From Ga0077555 sp050250755 (GTDB taxonomy: Bacteria > Pseudomonadota > Alphaproteobacteria > Rhizobiales > Hyphomicrobiaceae), in the NCBI GenBank assembly GCA_050250755.1, contig JBFWOB010000024.1:1-64000 (forward strand): DNA of 64,000 nucleotides. The letters are read 5' to 3'. Of this stretch, positions 26,316-35,479 are shown piece after piece; the first letter of the stretch is position 1, and each line of letters begins with the position of its first letter. The notes under the pieces are model-generated. The model saw nothing but the letters and a program-made list of their open reading frames with translations, ran no database searches and was not told where the DNA came from. Both the position numbers and the translations under genes were made by a program.

Positions 26316-27509
26316 TCAGCGCGCCTTGAGCATCGGCTTGCCGGTCGCCTGCTGGTACTTCTCGATCTCGGACATGACCGCGGCCCTGGATTCCCCACCG
26401 GCTATGTCGTGCTTGGCGTTCGCATCGTCATAGCTCCATTGGCGCTGCAGGTTTGCGCCCCGCTGGAAGTGCGGGTGCACATAGCGCGCCATCAGCTCGT
26501 AGCTGCGCTTCGTCGCCTCCCAATCGGCCCAGTTGTGCGCCAGCAGAAGCACCGAGCCGAAGCCGCCGCCGGAGCCCTTCCACAGCCGCTCGAAGTGGCG
26601 GATGCAGTCGTCGGGCGTGCCGATGCACGCCATACCCGAAGAGGTCAGATGCTCGACAGGGTCTTCGATGCCCGGCGGGATGATCGGGAACGTCGCGACG
26701 TCGGTGAAATACTTGGCGAAGTTCTTGAGGCCGTAGGCCATATCGGCGCGCGCCTTCTCACGCGTCTCGGCGACGTGGGCGAACGTCACAATCCGCCACT
26801 TGGAGCGATTGGGCACGCGTCCAGCGGCCTTTGCCGCGTCCTCGTGGATACCCCAGTTCGCGGCATGTGCGGCGAGCGCCTCGTCCGAAGTGCCGCCGAT
26901 CGAGATCATGCCGATCCCGTTCTTGCCGGACGCCTGCGCGCCGACCGGCGACCGTGACGAGGCAACCGCCATTTCCATCATCGGCTGTGAATAGGACCCG
27001 AGCTGCAGCTTGGCTTCTACCAGGTTGAACCAGTCGGTTTTCCGGGTGACCATCCGCCCTTGCATCAGCTCCATCAGGCACTCGAGGCTTTCGCCCATAC
27101 GACGGCGCTGATCGGCTGCCTTGAGCCCGATCTTCTCTGCATCGTAGATGAGCGAGCCGGGCCCGACGCCGAACATTGCCCGTCCACGCGTCATATGATC
27201 GAGCTGCATCATGCGCGAGGCGAGCGTGAATGGATTGTGGTAGGGCAGCGAAACTACGCCCGTGCCGAGCCGGATGTGCCGCGTTTTCACGGCCGCCGCG
27301 GCAATGAACATCTCCGGGCAGCCGATGATCTCGAAGCCGCCCGAGTGGTGCTCGCCGATCCAGGCCTCATGATAGTTGAGCCGGTCCAAATGCTCGACGA
27401 GTTCCATATCGCGTTCGATGGCGAGAGTCGGATTCTCGTCGAGCGCATGGAACGGCGCGAGAAAAATTCCCGTCTTCAGATAGCGGTCGGGAAGCGGCTG
27501 CGGCTGCAT
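26316..27509 (-). CDS. LLM-class flavin-dependent oxidoreductase, limonene 1,2-monooxygenase-like
   Basis: A 397-residue bacterial-luciferase-like monooxygenase (FMNH2 and O2 dependent). Visible features are the N-terminal TGIFLAPFHALDENPTLAIE, the EAWIGEHHSGGFE block near the active site, and RLGTGVVSLPYHNPF. The motif pattern resembles limonene 1,2-monooxygenase and related terpene or alkanal oxygenases. A flavin reductase partner is not nearby. The product could be an epoxide; an epoxide hydrolase is encoded at 50045, but 23 kb away. Confidence 0.82.
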   Translation of the reverse strand: MQPQPLPDRYLKTGIFLAPFHALDENPTLAIERDMELVEHLDRLNYHEAWIGEHHSGGFEIIGCPEMFIAAAAVKTRHIRLGTGVVSLPYHNPFTLASRMMQLDHMTRGRAMFGVGPGSLIYDAEKIGLKAADQRRRMGESLECLMELMQGRMVTRKTDWFNLVEAKLQLGSYSQPMMEMAVASSRSPVGAQASGKNGIGMISIGGTSDEALAAHAANWGIHEDAAKAAGRVPNRSKWRIVTFAHVAETREKARADMAYGLKNFAKYFTDVATFPIIPPGIEDPVEHLTSSGMACIGTPDDCIRHFERLWKGSGGGFGSVLLLAHNWADWEATKRSYELMARYVHPHFQRGANLQRQWSYDDANAKHDIAGGESRAAVMSEIEKYQQATGKPMLKAR

Positions 27510-27816
27510 AGGCTCAATCCTTTGAAGGCCGCATGTTTTGGCGGCGGTCGGTCAAGGCGGGCACCAGGGATAAGTACAAAAGCGTAATCGTCTTGCGCCT
27601 CGGGCGGAAGCCCTGCCTGCGCTTTGACGCGCGGTCGCCCAATTTTCATCCCGAATCAAGTTGTTGCGTTGCACTTCCGGCGTTGCGTTGAGGCGCCGAG
27701 GACTCACCCTGCGGCAAAAGCGAACCCTACCGCTCGTCGCAACTCCTCGGCGAAAGAGAATCAGTCATGTTGCGCACAGGAAGTGACCCCGGTGCTGCAG
27801 CGCCGATGGAGATCTG
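27510..27816. other. Divergent intergenic region, LLM / L,D-transpeptidase
   Basis: About 307 bp separate the divergently transcribed LLM oxidoreductase and L,D-transpeptidase genes, so both promoters should lie here. I see no convincing promoter hexamers, palindrome or small gene. Confidence 0.4.
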
Positions 27817-28914
27817 ATGAAATTGGGTAGAGGCAAAGCAATACTGGCCTCGAACGCGCTCGCTGCGGTTGCCGGCATTGCGGTGACGATTGCGCTTGTG
27901 CGGTTGGCCAACGTCGACGCCGTCAGGCCCAGGGCGCATGTGGCGATGCCTGATCACGCGCAGCCTTTGCCGCCTCCGGTCGACCGCTTGGCGTTCGCTC
28001 CCATGAACGCGTTCCCGCTTCCAGAATTGCGGCCAGCGGTCTTCGCCGAAGATAGCGCGACCGACTTGGAAACGGACGTCGTCCTGGACGAGACGGCGGC
28101 GTTACCCACCGAAACGGCAGCGCCGCCGTGGCAGACCGATCTACATTCCGCGCCTGTCTCGAAAGCACGTCGACCGGACCAGTCCGACCGGTCGGACCAG
28201 TCCGAAAGCGACGCTCTGCCGCGCAGAAGGCGCCCCTATAGCCGGAGTCTCGAAAGACGGCTGGCGGAGATCGCACCCGGCGCGACCACGCGTTTGATCA
28301 AGAAGTTCGAAGCCGCAAAGATATCATGGCCGCCGGCGGAGATCGCGCTCATCGGCATCAAGGACGAGAAGATCCTGGAATTGCATGCCCGGTCGAAGGG
28401 CGGGCCTTGGGGCTTGATTCATCGCTATCGCATTCTGGCGGCGAGCGGCAGCACCGGGCCCAAGCTGCGGCAGGGCGACAAGCAAGTCCCTGAAGGCATT
28501 TACCAGATTGCCTGGCTGAACCCGGACAGCGCCTATCACGTCTCTCTGCGGGTCAGCTATCCGAACTCGTTCGATCGCAAGATGGCCAAGAAGGAAGGTC
28601 GCACCAACCTCGGTGGCGATATCATGATCCACGGCAAGAATTTGTCGGCGGGCTGCCTCGCCATCGGTGACGAGGCGGTGGAGGAGGTCTTCACCGTCGC
28701 GGCTGAGACGGGTCTCGCCAAGGTCCGCGTCATCATCGCGCCGACCGATCTGCGCACCAAAACGCTGCCGGATCCGAAGCCGGGTCAGCCCGAGTGGGTG
28801 CCGAAGCTCTATACCGAGATCGCGTCTGCCATGTCTGGCTACGAGTCCGCCAACCCGATCACGACCGGCAGCACGAACATTGCGACGAGTTTCATGTCGT
28901 TCTTTTCGAAGTGA
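27817..28914 (+). CDS. L,D-transpeptidase (YkuD/ErfK family), membrane-anchored
   Basis: A 365-residue cell-envelope enzyme that makes 3-3 cross-links in peptidoglycan or attaches proteins to it. The YkuD catalytic motif is complete: HGKNLSAGC, His272 and Cys280. A hydrophobic N-terminal anchor spans about residues 8-29, followed by a long proline/acidic linker with the small repeat DQSDRSDQSESD before the catalytic domain at about 185-330. The domain type (KGGPWGLIHRYRILAASG) is that of murein L,D-transpeptidases. Confidence 0.86.
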   Translation: MKLGRGKAILASNALAAVAGIAVTIALVRLANVDAVRPRAHVAMPDHAQPLPPPVDRLAFAPMNAFPLPELRPAVFAEDSATDLETDVVLDETAALPTETAAPPWQTDLHSAPVSKARRPDQSDRSDQSESDALPRRRRPYSRSLERRLAEIAPGATTRLIKKFEAAKISWPPAEIALIGIKDEKILELHARSKGGPWGLIHRYRILAASGSTGPKLRQGDKQVPEGIYQIAWLNPDSAYHVSLRVSYPNSFDRKMAKKEGRTNLGGDIMIHGKNLSAGCLAIGDEAVEEVFTVAAETGLAKVRVIIAPTDLRTKTLPDPKPGQPEWVPKLYTEIASAMSGYESANPITTGSTNIATSFMSFFSK

Positions 28915-28956
28915 GGCTAAGAGGCAGCACACGTAGCGGCGGAAGCGCAATAGTCT

Positions 28957-30066
28957 TCACCGAAAATGCTTTGAAAGCTTCAGTCCCTGCGCTTGGTAGT
29001 TGCTCTTGAGGCCTACGCCGTAGAGCACCTCCGGCACCTCGCTCATGCGTTCGTAGACAAGGCGGCCGATCACTTGCCCGTCCTCGAGGACGAACGGCAC
29101 CTTGTGTGAGCGCACTTCGAGAACGACGCGGGCGCCGGCTCCGCCAGCGGCCGCATGGCCGAAGCCGGGATCCATGAACCCGGCGTAGTGCACACGGAAC
29201 TCGCCCACGAGCGGATTGAACGGCATCATCTCGGCGGCGTGGGTCGGAGGTACGTGAACGGCCTCTTTCGATGCGAGGATATAGAATTGGTCGGGATCGA
29301 GGATCATGCGCCTATGGCCGTGCGCGTGAATCGGCTCCCAGTAGTCGAGCACCGCGCAGGCGCCCGGCTTGTCGACATCCACGAGTCCCGTATGCCGCTT
29401 GGCGCGGTAGCCGATCAATCCGCTGCCTGTGCCCACGACGTCGACCGAGAGCGCAACGCCGCCCCTGATGTCCATCGCGCCACCCGATACCAGCTTCAGA
29501 TCGCGCTGCAGCGCGTGCAGCGTGGCGTCGGACTCCACAGGGTCGCCGATCCGGAACCGCAACTGCGACAGGAACGAGCCGCGCCGAACGACGACGGGGA
29601 ATGTCTGAGGACAGATCTCGGCGTAGAGGCGTCCCTTGTAGCCAGCCGGCACCGTGTCGAACGCATCGACGCCATCGGCGATGACGCGTGTGAAAACGTC
29701 GAGCCGGCCCGTCGAGCTTTTGGGATTTGCGGCAGCCGCAATGTGCGCCGGCAGAGCCAGGCTCTCCTGTAACGGCACGACATAGACGCATCCCGTTTCG
29801 AGCACTGCGCCGTTGGTCAGATCGAAGACGTGCAGCGTCAGATCGTCAAGCTTGCGGCTCACATCCTCGCCGGGGCCCGGCAGGAAGCTCGCGCGCACCC
29901 GGTGCGCCACGTTCCCGAGCCGCAGGTCGATGCTCGCAGGCTGGATCTGGCTGGTGGCCAGGGGGCTCTCGGCCACGATGGCGCCATCGTCAAGCAGGCG
30001 CCGGATCGCTTGCGTGGGAAGAATGCCGGCGGAAGCTGCTCCATCTCGCATATCTGATTGCACCAT
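28957..30066 (-). CDS. dcd: dCTP deaminase, double-length form
   Basis: A 369-residue protein about twice the length of E. coli Dcd, corresponding to the long alphaproteobacterial 2-deoxycytidine-5-triphosphate deaminase. It supplies dUTP for thymidylate synthesis. The N-terminal half shows SQIQPASIDLRLG and ANPKSSTGRLD with YKGRLYAEICPQTFPV; the C-terminal half repeats the fold (PGACAVLDYWEPI and a later MDPGFGH). Divergent from metZ, with a 15-bp palindrome between them. Confidence 0.87.
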   Translation of the reverse strand: MVQSDMRDGAASAGILPTQAIRRLLDDGAIVAESPLATSQIQPASIDLRLGNVAHRVRASFLPGPGEDVSRKLDDLTLHVFDLTNGAVLETGCVYVVPLQESLALPAHIAAAANPKSSTGRLDVFTRVIADGVDAFDTVPAGYKGRLYAEICPQTFPVVVRRGSFLSQLRFRIGDPVESDATLHALQRDLKLVSGGAMDIRGGVALSVDVVGTGSGLIGYRAKRHTGLVDVDKPGACAVLDYWEPIHAHGHRRMILDPDQFYILASKEAVHVPPTHAAEMMPFNPLVGEFRVHYAGFMDPGFGHAAAGGAGARVVLEVRSHKVPFVLEDGQVIGRLVYERMSEVPEVLYGVGLKSNYQAQGLKLSKHFR

Positions 30067-30125
30067 TGCCGTTCCCCGTGTGCCTTCCGAGCGGACGTGC
30101 AGATATCTCGGATGCGGTCCCCATG

Positions 30126-30140
30126 TTGAGATTTTCTCAA
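30126..30140. promoter_or_regulatory. Perfect palindrome between dcd and metZ
   Basis: TTGAGA-TTT-TCTCAA is a perfect 6-bp inverted repeat, 59 bp upstream of the dcd start and about 130 bp upstream of the SAM-II riboswitch. The size and position suit a dimeric repressor or activator site. No regulator gene is nearby. Confidence 0.35.
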
Positions 30141-30269
30141 CGCGCGAAAACCGAAGAGCCTTAAATTTGCGCTTCCCGCAATAGGCGAGGCGGTGAAATT
30201 AGACCTTTTGCGGCGTCGGCGGTGGGGTCAAACCGTTGACGCCGAGCGCCGTTCTCGGTAATGCACAAT

Positions 30270-30326
30270 ACCGTGGTGATTTGGCCGGCCGGCTTGCAGC
30301 CACGTAAAACAACTTGCTAAAGAGGC
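30270..30326 (+). ncRNA. SAM-II riboswitch upstream of metZ
   Basis: The stretch contains stem P1 CGTGG (30272-30276) and CCACG (30300-30304), the conserved loop TGATTTGGCC, the TTGCAG before the 3-prime stem strand, and the pseudoknot segment TAAAACAACTTGCTAAAGAG (30305-30324). This is the SAM-II arrangement found before metZ, metA and metX in alphaproteobacteria. It ends 112 bp before the metZ ATG. Binding S-adenosylmethionine would reduce expression of metZ. Confidence 0.88.
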
Positions 30327-30437
30327 CGCGCGTCTCCGGACATCTCGAGCCCGAACCCGCACGGCAGCTTGCCTTCGACAAGGCAGCCGGCGCGGCACGC
30401 TGGTGGGCCATTCGGCCCGAGTTCGAGGAAACGCGCG

Positions 30438-31658
30438 ATGACGACGAAGCCGGAAAACGACCTGAAGAACCCCGCCAATTGGCTGCCGGCAACCCGAATG
30501 GTGCACGGCGGGACGCTTCGCTCGGAGTTCGCCGAGACGTCGGAAGCGCTGTTCCTGACTCAAGGCTACGTCTACGACAGCCCCGAACAGGCCGAGGAGC
30601 GCTTCAAGACCGAGAGCGGCGGCTTCATCTACTCGCGCTATGCGAACCCCACGGTGGCCATGCTCGAGGAACGTATGGCGCTGCTGGAAGGTGCCGAGGC
30701 AGCCCGTTGCACCGCGTCGGGCATGGCGGCGGTTGCCACGGCCTTGATGTGCTTTCTCAAGGCTGGCGACCACATCGTCGTGGCGAAGGCCATGTTCGGC
30801 TCGTGTCTCTATATCGCCCAGGACGTGCTGCCGCGTTTCGGCGTCCAGTCCACCCTTGTCGATGGCCGGGATCTCGAAGCCTGGAAAAAGGCGATGCGCC
30901 CCAACACCAAGGCCATCTTCTTCGAGACCCCCTCGAACCCATGCCTTGATCTTGTCGACATTGCAGCGGTCTCGAAGATCGCCCATGACGCAGGCGCGAT
31001 CGTGATCGTCGACAATGTCTTCGCGACCCCGATCTATCAGAAGCCTCTGGCGCTTGGCGCCGATGTGGTCGTCTATTCGGCAACCAAGCACATCGACGGA
31101 CAGGGGCGCGTGCTCGGTGGCATCGTCCTCGGCTCGGCCAAGTACATCAACGATCAGTTTCACCCGTATTTCAAGCATACCGGAAGCTGCATGAGCCCGT
31201 TCAATGCGTGGGTCATGCTGAAAAGCCTGGAAACGCTCGAGTTGCGCGTCAGGGCTCAGACGCAGGCTGCGGAGCGGATTGCCGACCATCTCGCATCGCA
31301 TAAAGGCAACGGCATCGGGCGGGTGATCTACCCCGGAAAGCACGATCATCGTCAAAGCGAACTGGCTCGCCGCCAGATGAAGGCCGGCTCCACGCTCGTC
31401 GCCTTCGACGTGGAAGGCGGCAAAGACGGCGCGTTCCGCTTCCTGAATGCCTTGTCGATCATCCGCCTCTCGAACAATCTTGGCGATGCCAAGAGCCTCG
31501 TCACGCATCCGGCGACGACGACCCATCGGCGCGTGACCCCTGAGTTGAAGGCGGAGCTTGGCATTACGGACGGTCTGCTCAGGCTCTCCATCGGCCTCGA
31601 GGCGCCGGAGGACCTGATGCGCGACATTGACCGGGCGCTTTCCGCGCTTAAGGTGTGA
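30438..31658 (+). CDS. metZ: O-succinylhomoserine sulfhydrylase
   Basis: A 406-residue PLP enzyme of the Cys/Met metabolism family that makes homocysteine from O-succinylhomoserine and sulfide. The PLP lysine is in SATKHIDGQG (Lys217), and the N-terminus ATRMVHGGTLRSEF and the block QGYVYDSPEQAEERF are typical of MetZ. GAGGAA precedes the ATG at 30438. It is the first gene of metZ-apaG-argE and is governed by the SAM-II riboswitch upstream, which supports its role in methionine synthesis. Confidence 0.93.
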   Translation: MTTKPENDLKNPANWLPATRMVHGGTLRSEFAETSEALFLTQGYVYDSPEQAEERFKTESGGFIYSRYANPTVAMLEERMALLEGAEAARCTASGMAAVATALMCFLKAGDHIVVAKAMFGSCLYIAQDVLPRFGVQSTLVDGRDLEAWKKAMRPNTKAIFFETPSNPCLDLVDIAAVSKIAHDAGAIVIVDNVFATPIYQKPLALGADVVVYSATKHIDGQGRVLGGIVLGSAKYINDQFHPYFKHTGSCMSPFNAWVMLKSLETLELRVRAQTQAAERIADHLASHKGNGIGRVIYPGKHDHRQSELARRQMKAGSTLVAFDVEGGKDGAFRFLNALSIIRLSNNLGDAKSLVTHPATTTHRRVTPELKAELGITDGLLRLSIGLEAPEDLMRDIDRALSALKV

Positions 31659-31687
31659 CTTCCGTCCAGAGCCCGGACCAGTCTCCC

Positions 31688-32080
31688 ATGTATGAAGCCG
31701 TCACCAGCGACATTCGCGTGCGTGTCACGCCTCGTTTCCTCGAGGAGGAGTCGACGCCCGACGAAGGTCGCTATTTCTGGGCGTACACGGTCGAGATCAC
31801 CAACCTCGGTCTCGACACCGTCCAGCTCAAGACACGGCGATGGCTGATTACAGACGCAAACGGCCGCCAGGAACGCGTGCGAGGCCCTGGCGTGGTCGGC
31901 AAGACGCCGACTCTCGGGCCGGGACAAAGCTTCGAGTACACGTCCGGCTGTCCCCTCACCACGCCGTCCGGCATCATGTCCGGCAGCTATCAGATGGAGG
32001 GGACTGACGGTCGCATGCTGGACGTGAACATCCCGAGCTTCTCGCTCGACAGTCCCTATGCGAAGCGCATCATCAACTGA
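31688..32080 (+). CDS. apaG: ApaG-domain protein
   Basis: A 130-residue ApaG protein, an FN3-like beta-sandwich fold associated with Co/Mg homeostasis. RYFWAYTVEITNLG, ITDANGRQERVRGPGVVG and SGCPLTTPSGIMSGSYQME match the family, and the ATG at 31688 gives the common 130-residue length. A GTG at 31655 overlaps the metZ stop (GTGA) and is a real alternative that would add 11 residues and couple translation to metZ. Confidence 0.9.
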   Translation: MYEAVTSDIRVRVTPRFLEEESTPDEGRYFWAYTVEITNLGLDTVQLKTRRWLITDANGRQERVRGPGVVGKTPTLGPGQSFEYTSGCPLTTPSGIMSGSYQMEGTDGRMLDVNIPSFSLDSPYAKRIIN

Positions 32081-32094
32081 ACCTGGGGCACGGA

Positions 32095-33288
32095 ATGCCG
32101 GCAATGCCGAACACGGCTCTTCTGCAGCGGACCAAAGACATCCTCGCCCGCCTCGTGGCATTCGACACGGTGAGTGAGAATCCCAATCTTCCGCTGGCCG
32201 AATGGGTCGTCGGCTATCTGGCAGAGCACGGCATTCCGTCGACGATGCTTCCGGCCGAGGACGGCATTCATGCCAACCTCTTCGCAACCATAGGTTCCGG
32301 CGAGACCGGTGGCATTGGGCTCTCCGGCCATATGGACGTCGTGCCGGTGGCCGGCCAGCCGTGGGACACCAATCCTTTCGAGGTCGTCGAGCGCGGCGAT
32401 CGTCTCTATGGGCGCGGCACATGCGACATGAAAGGCTTCGTCGCCTGCGTTCTAGCGATGGCGCCCCAGATCAAGGCCCGCGAGGCCGAGCTCAAAACGC
32501 CCGTGCACATCGTGCTCTCCTACGACGAGGAAGTGGGCTGCACCGGCGTCAAGCCGATGATTGCGACGTTTGGGAAAACCCTGCCGCAGCCGCGTCTGGT
32601 GATTGTCGGCGAACCCACCAACATGACCGTCGTCAACGCTCATAAGGGTGGCTCGCGCTTCATCACCGAGGTGACGGGCAAGGATGCCCACTCATCGAAG
32701 CCCCAGCTCGGCGTCGGCGCCATCCGCATCGCCGGCGAGTTGATCGCGGAGCTCGGTCGCATCGAGACGCGCCTCAAGGCGCGGCGCACCGACCCACGTT
32801 TCGATCCGCCCTACGCCTCGATTACGGTGAGCGGCATCGAGGGTGGTATTGCGCACAATATCATTCCGCCGAAGTGTGCGTTCCGCTGGGGCGTGCGGAC
32901 ACTGCCAGGAATGGACGCGACCGAAGTTGCATCGGAGTTGCAAGCCTACGCCGAGCGCGAACTGCTGCCGGCGATGCGCGCCGTCTCGCCCGAGTGCAAC
33001 ATCGAGACGAAGGTGGTCGGTATTCTGCCGCCGTTCTCGTCTGGCGACGGCTCGGAAGCGACCAGTCTTGCGCTCAAGCTGGCCGGTCAGAACGAGGTGT
33101 TCGCCGTTCCCTATGGCACCGAGGCCAGCCATTTTGAGGCTGCTGGATCGTCGACAGTCGTGATCGGACCCGGCAGCATCGATCAGGCGCATCAGCCGAA
33201 CGAATTCGTCGAGATCGCGGAGCTCGAAAAGTGCCTCGCCTTTCTCGGCAAAGTCGCCGATTGGGCGGAGACCGCCACGCCGACGTAG
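32095..33288 (+). CDS. argE: Acetylornithine deacetylase
   Basis: A 397-residue M20 zinc peptidase-family enzyme that hydrolyses N-acetylornithine in arginine synthesis. Metal ligands are visible in GHMDVVP, YGRGTCDMKG, the catalytic YDEEVGCTG, and GEPTN; the C-terminal half carries the histidine in GTEASHFEAAG. The lid domain contains ITEVTGKDAHSSKP. Third gene of the metZ operon, 14 bp after apaG. A second ATG at 32104 is an alternative start. Confidence 0.9.
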   Translation: MPAMPNTALLQRTKDILARLVAFDTVSENPNLPLAEWVVGYLAEHGIPSTMLPAEDGIHANLFATIGSGETGGIGLSGHMDVVPVAGQPWDTNPFEVVERGDRLYGRGTCDMKGFVACVLAMAPQIKAREAELKTPVHIVLSYDEEVGCTGVKPMIATFGKTLPQPRLVIVGEPTNMTVVNAHKGGSRFITEVTGKDAHSSKPQLGVGAIRIAGELIAELGRIETRLKARRTDPRFDPPYASITVSGIEGGIAHNIIPPKCAFRWGVRTLPGMDATEVASELQAYAERELLPAMRAVSPECNIETKVVGILPPFSSGDGSEATSLALKLAGQNEVFAVPYGTEASHFEAAGSSTVVIGPGSIDQAHQPNEFVEIAELEKCLAFLGKVADWAETATPT

Positions 33289-33326
33289 CACTGCTTGTTC
33301 AATCGCCGCGCGCGATCTGGCAGCTC

Positions 33327-34103
33327 TCACTCCTGCGCGGCCGGCGGGATCCAGTTGAATGTGGCGAGCCCACCGTCGACGACGAGCGTCGTGCCCGTAA
33401 CGTAGCCGCAGAAGCGGTCGGCGAGCAGCGCAACTGCCGGCCCAGTGAGATCGTCCGCGCGGCCGGGCCGACCGAGAGGTATCTTGTCGTTGAAGCTGAA
33501 CGCGCTGGCATTGAAACCACCGCCAACGACCGCGCCCGGCGCAATTCCATTGACGCGTATGCCCGCGGGGCCGAAGGCGCGGGCAAGCTCTTTCACCAGC
33601 ATCGTCTGACCAGCCTTCGAGGCCGAGTAGTGCGGCAGGTTGCGAGGCGTCTCAGCGTGCAGCGAGGTGACGAACAGCATCCGGCCGCGGATGCCGGCAG
33701 ACTGCATCCGCTTGCCGAGTTCACGTGCCAGCAGGAAGCCCGAGCGTACGTTAACGCCGAGCATGGCATCGAATGTCTCTTCCGATACTTCGCTCAGGTG
33801 ATCGGCTTCCTTGCGCGGCGGGGAGGCGGAATGGACGAGCATGTGGACCGGCCGGTCACCAATCGCGTTGATCAAGCCGTGCCAGCCATCTCGTTGGGCA
33901 AGGTCGACGGTTAGCTCCTCCGCAACGCCGCCTGCCGCGCGAATCGTGGCGGCCGTCTCCCGATTGCGAACCGGATCGACGTCGGCCAGCAGCAGCTCCG
34001 CGCCTTCTCGCGCCAATGCTTCGGCAATCGCGCGACCAATGTTTGAGGCAGAACCGGTGACGAGCGCCCGTTCCCCACGGAAGAGATTGAAAGAATCGAC
34101 CAT
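33327..34103 (-). CDS. SDR-family oxidoreductase
   Basis: A 258-residue classical SDR with TGSASNIG at residues 16-23, YSASKAG active site and the C-terminal GTTLVVDGG. The NNAG motif is replaced by HSAS. The ATG at 34103 gives the normal N-terminus; the open frame continues upstream to 34160 without homology. It is on the same strand as sspB but 129 bp downstream. The substrate is unknown. Confidence 0.83.
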   Translation of the reverse strand: MVDSFNLFRGERALVTGSASNIGRAIAEALAREGAELLLADVDPVRNRETAATIRAAGGVAEELTVDLAQRDGWHGLINAIGDRPVHMLVHSASPPRKEADHLSEVSEETFDAMLGVNVRSGFLLARELGKRMQSAGIRGRMLFVTSLHAETPRNLPHYSASKAGQTMLVKELARAFGPAGIRVNGIAPGAVVGGGFNASAFSFNDKIPLGRPGRADDLTGPAVALLADRFCGYVTGTTLVVDGGLATFNWIPPAAQE

Positions 34104-34232
34104 GTGCGTGTCCTCGATCTTCGCCACGCGTGTGCGCGGTATGCGTACGCATGAGCGCATTGGATAACCAGCTACTGGCCTGATCCAACAGGAAGCGCGC
34201 CGGGGACTGTGCCACGCGACGTGACGGCGGGC

Positions 34233-35009
34233 TCATTTCTTCCCGCGAAACTTTGAGAGATCGAAGATCTTCGCACCGCCGGGATCGGAGGCGTTCTCTT
34301 CCGTGGATTGCGCTTGGTCCTCGCCGTCTCCGTCCGTCTTGCCCACGGCGGCGACTGCTGGCTTGCCCCCGGACTGAGGTACGGGTGCGGCAGCCGGCGG
34401 GGCAACAGGCTGTGGAGTGTCGGCTTGGTCGTCGCTTTGAGTGGACGTAGAGCCGGACTTCCCGACGCGAGCGGCGACAGGGTCGCTGGGTTGTTCGGAG
34501 CGGGATTTTCGAGTGGGCTTGCGACGATCGGGCTTGTCGCTCTCGACGTCCGTAATCTCGCCCGCGAAGTCAGGGTCTCGGGCGCTGACGGGGCCATTGG
34601 GCCCACCAATCCGTCGTGGTCCTCTGCGCCCAGGGGCAACGCCCGCCGGATCGCTTTCCTCGAACTGCAGCACGTACGGCACGCTGGGGTCGTAGAACAC
34701 CTTGACGGCCGAGAACGGAACCACCAGTCGCTCGGGGATCCCATCGAACGTGAGCTTCACTTCGAACCGTTCATCGTCAACCAGCAAATCCCAGAATCGA
34801 TGCTGGAGAACGATGGTCATCTCGACCGGATACTTCTCCTTCAACCGCTTCGACATGCCGACGCCGGCCGCCTGCGTGTTGAATGCAATGTAAAAGTGAT
34901 GCTCGCCGACAAGCCCGTTGCGCGCGACCTGCGCAAGACATGCCTTGACGACGCCGCGGAGCGCTTCCAATGCCAGAGCGTCGTAGTCGATATGCTGACT
35001 TGACGTCAT
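34233..35009 (-). CDS. sspB: SspB-family ClpXP adaptor protein
   Basis: A 258-residue alphaproteobacterial-type SspB. The adaptor fold occupies about residues 1-150: YDALALEALRGVVKACLAQV, HHFYIAFNT, MTIVLQHRFWDL and FEVKLTFDGIPERLVVPFSA. A long charged, low-complexity linker follows, and the end IFDLSKFRGKK fits a ClpX-binding tail. SspB tethers ssrA-tagged proteins to ClpXP for degradation. The gene lies 66 bp downstream of the tmRNA gene on the same strand, so the tag and its reader are adjacent. Confidence 0.9.
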   Translation of the reverse strand: MTSSQHIDYDALALEALRGVVKACLAQVARNGLVGEHHFYIAFNTQAAGVGMSKRLKEKYPVEMTIVLQHRFWDLLVDDERFEVKLTFDGIPERLVVPFSAVKVFYDPSVPYVLQFEESDPAGVAPGRRGPRRIGGPNGPVSARDPDFAGEITDVESDKPDRRKPTRKSRSEQPSDPVAARVGKSGSTSTQSDDQADTPQPVAPPAAAPVPQSGGKPAVAAVGKTDGDGEDQAQSTEENASDPGGAKIFDLSKFRGKK

Positions 35010-35075
35010 GTCCAGCCGATCTCGTGCCTTGCTGCGATTCTTCCTGCCGTTCTGAGCCTCGGCTCACAAGGAAGT

Positions 35076-35399
35076 GGGGAGCTTCTGTTGCCAGGCGCTC
35101 CCCGAACCCCGCCTGACGCTGCTAGACGTCAGGACTTAAGTTTAGGTCATGGGAACAGCATTACGCTGCGACCGCGACCTCAGCATAGTTGTCATTGGCA
35201 ACTATCTGATTGACCCGATAACGGCGGTATCATGCCGGGTAAAAGAGCGCCCTTTACACCCTCGTCGATCCTATTTCGCCCCCAGCAGCAGCCGACGACA
35301 CGCTTGGCGTTGCACCATTGCGTTGTCGGCTCCTGGTGGAGGCGCCGGGTACCGCCCCCGGGTCCGATAGGCTTATTCCGACGTCCATTTATCACCATA
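35076..35399 (-). ncRNA. ssrA: Transfer-messenger RNA, permuted two-piece form
   Basis: Read on the minus strand, the acceptor piece is first: from about 35399 to the CCA end at 35334, finishing CGCCTCCACCA. An internal segment of 50 bp (35333-35284) follows, then the coding piece, starting GGGGGCGAAATAGGATCGAC at 35283. GGGGGCG pairs with CGCCTCC as a 7-bp acceptor stem whose third pair is G-U, the alanine identity pair. The tag at 35199-35161 reads ANDNYAEVAVAA then TAA. The coding piece ends in a stem GGGGAGC/GCTCCCC (35103-35097 / 35082-35076). This permuted arrangement is a hallmark of alphaproteobacteria. Exact 3-prime end of the coding piece is approximate. Confidence 0.93.
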
Positions 35400-35479
35400 G
35401 CCGGACGAATCCGGCGACCCTAATATAGGCTCCGAGGCGTGCGATTGAAAGGACGCTGTTGCCAGCAGAAAGCGGGCTG

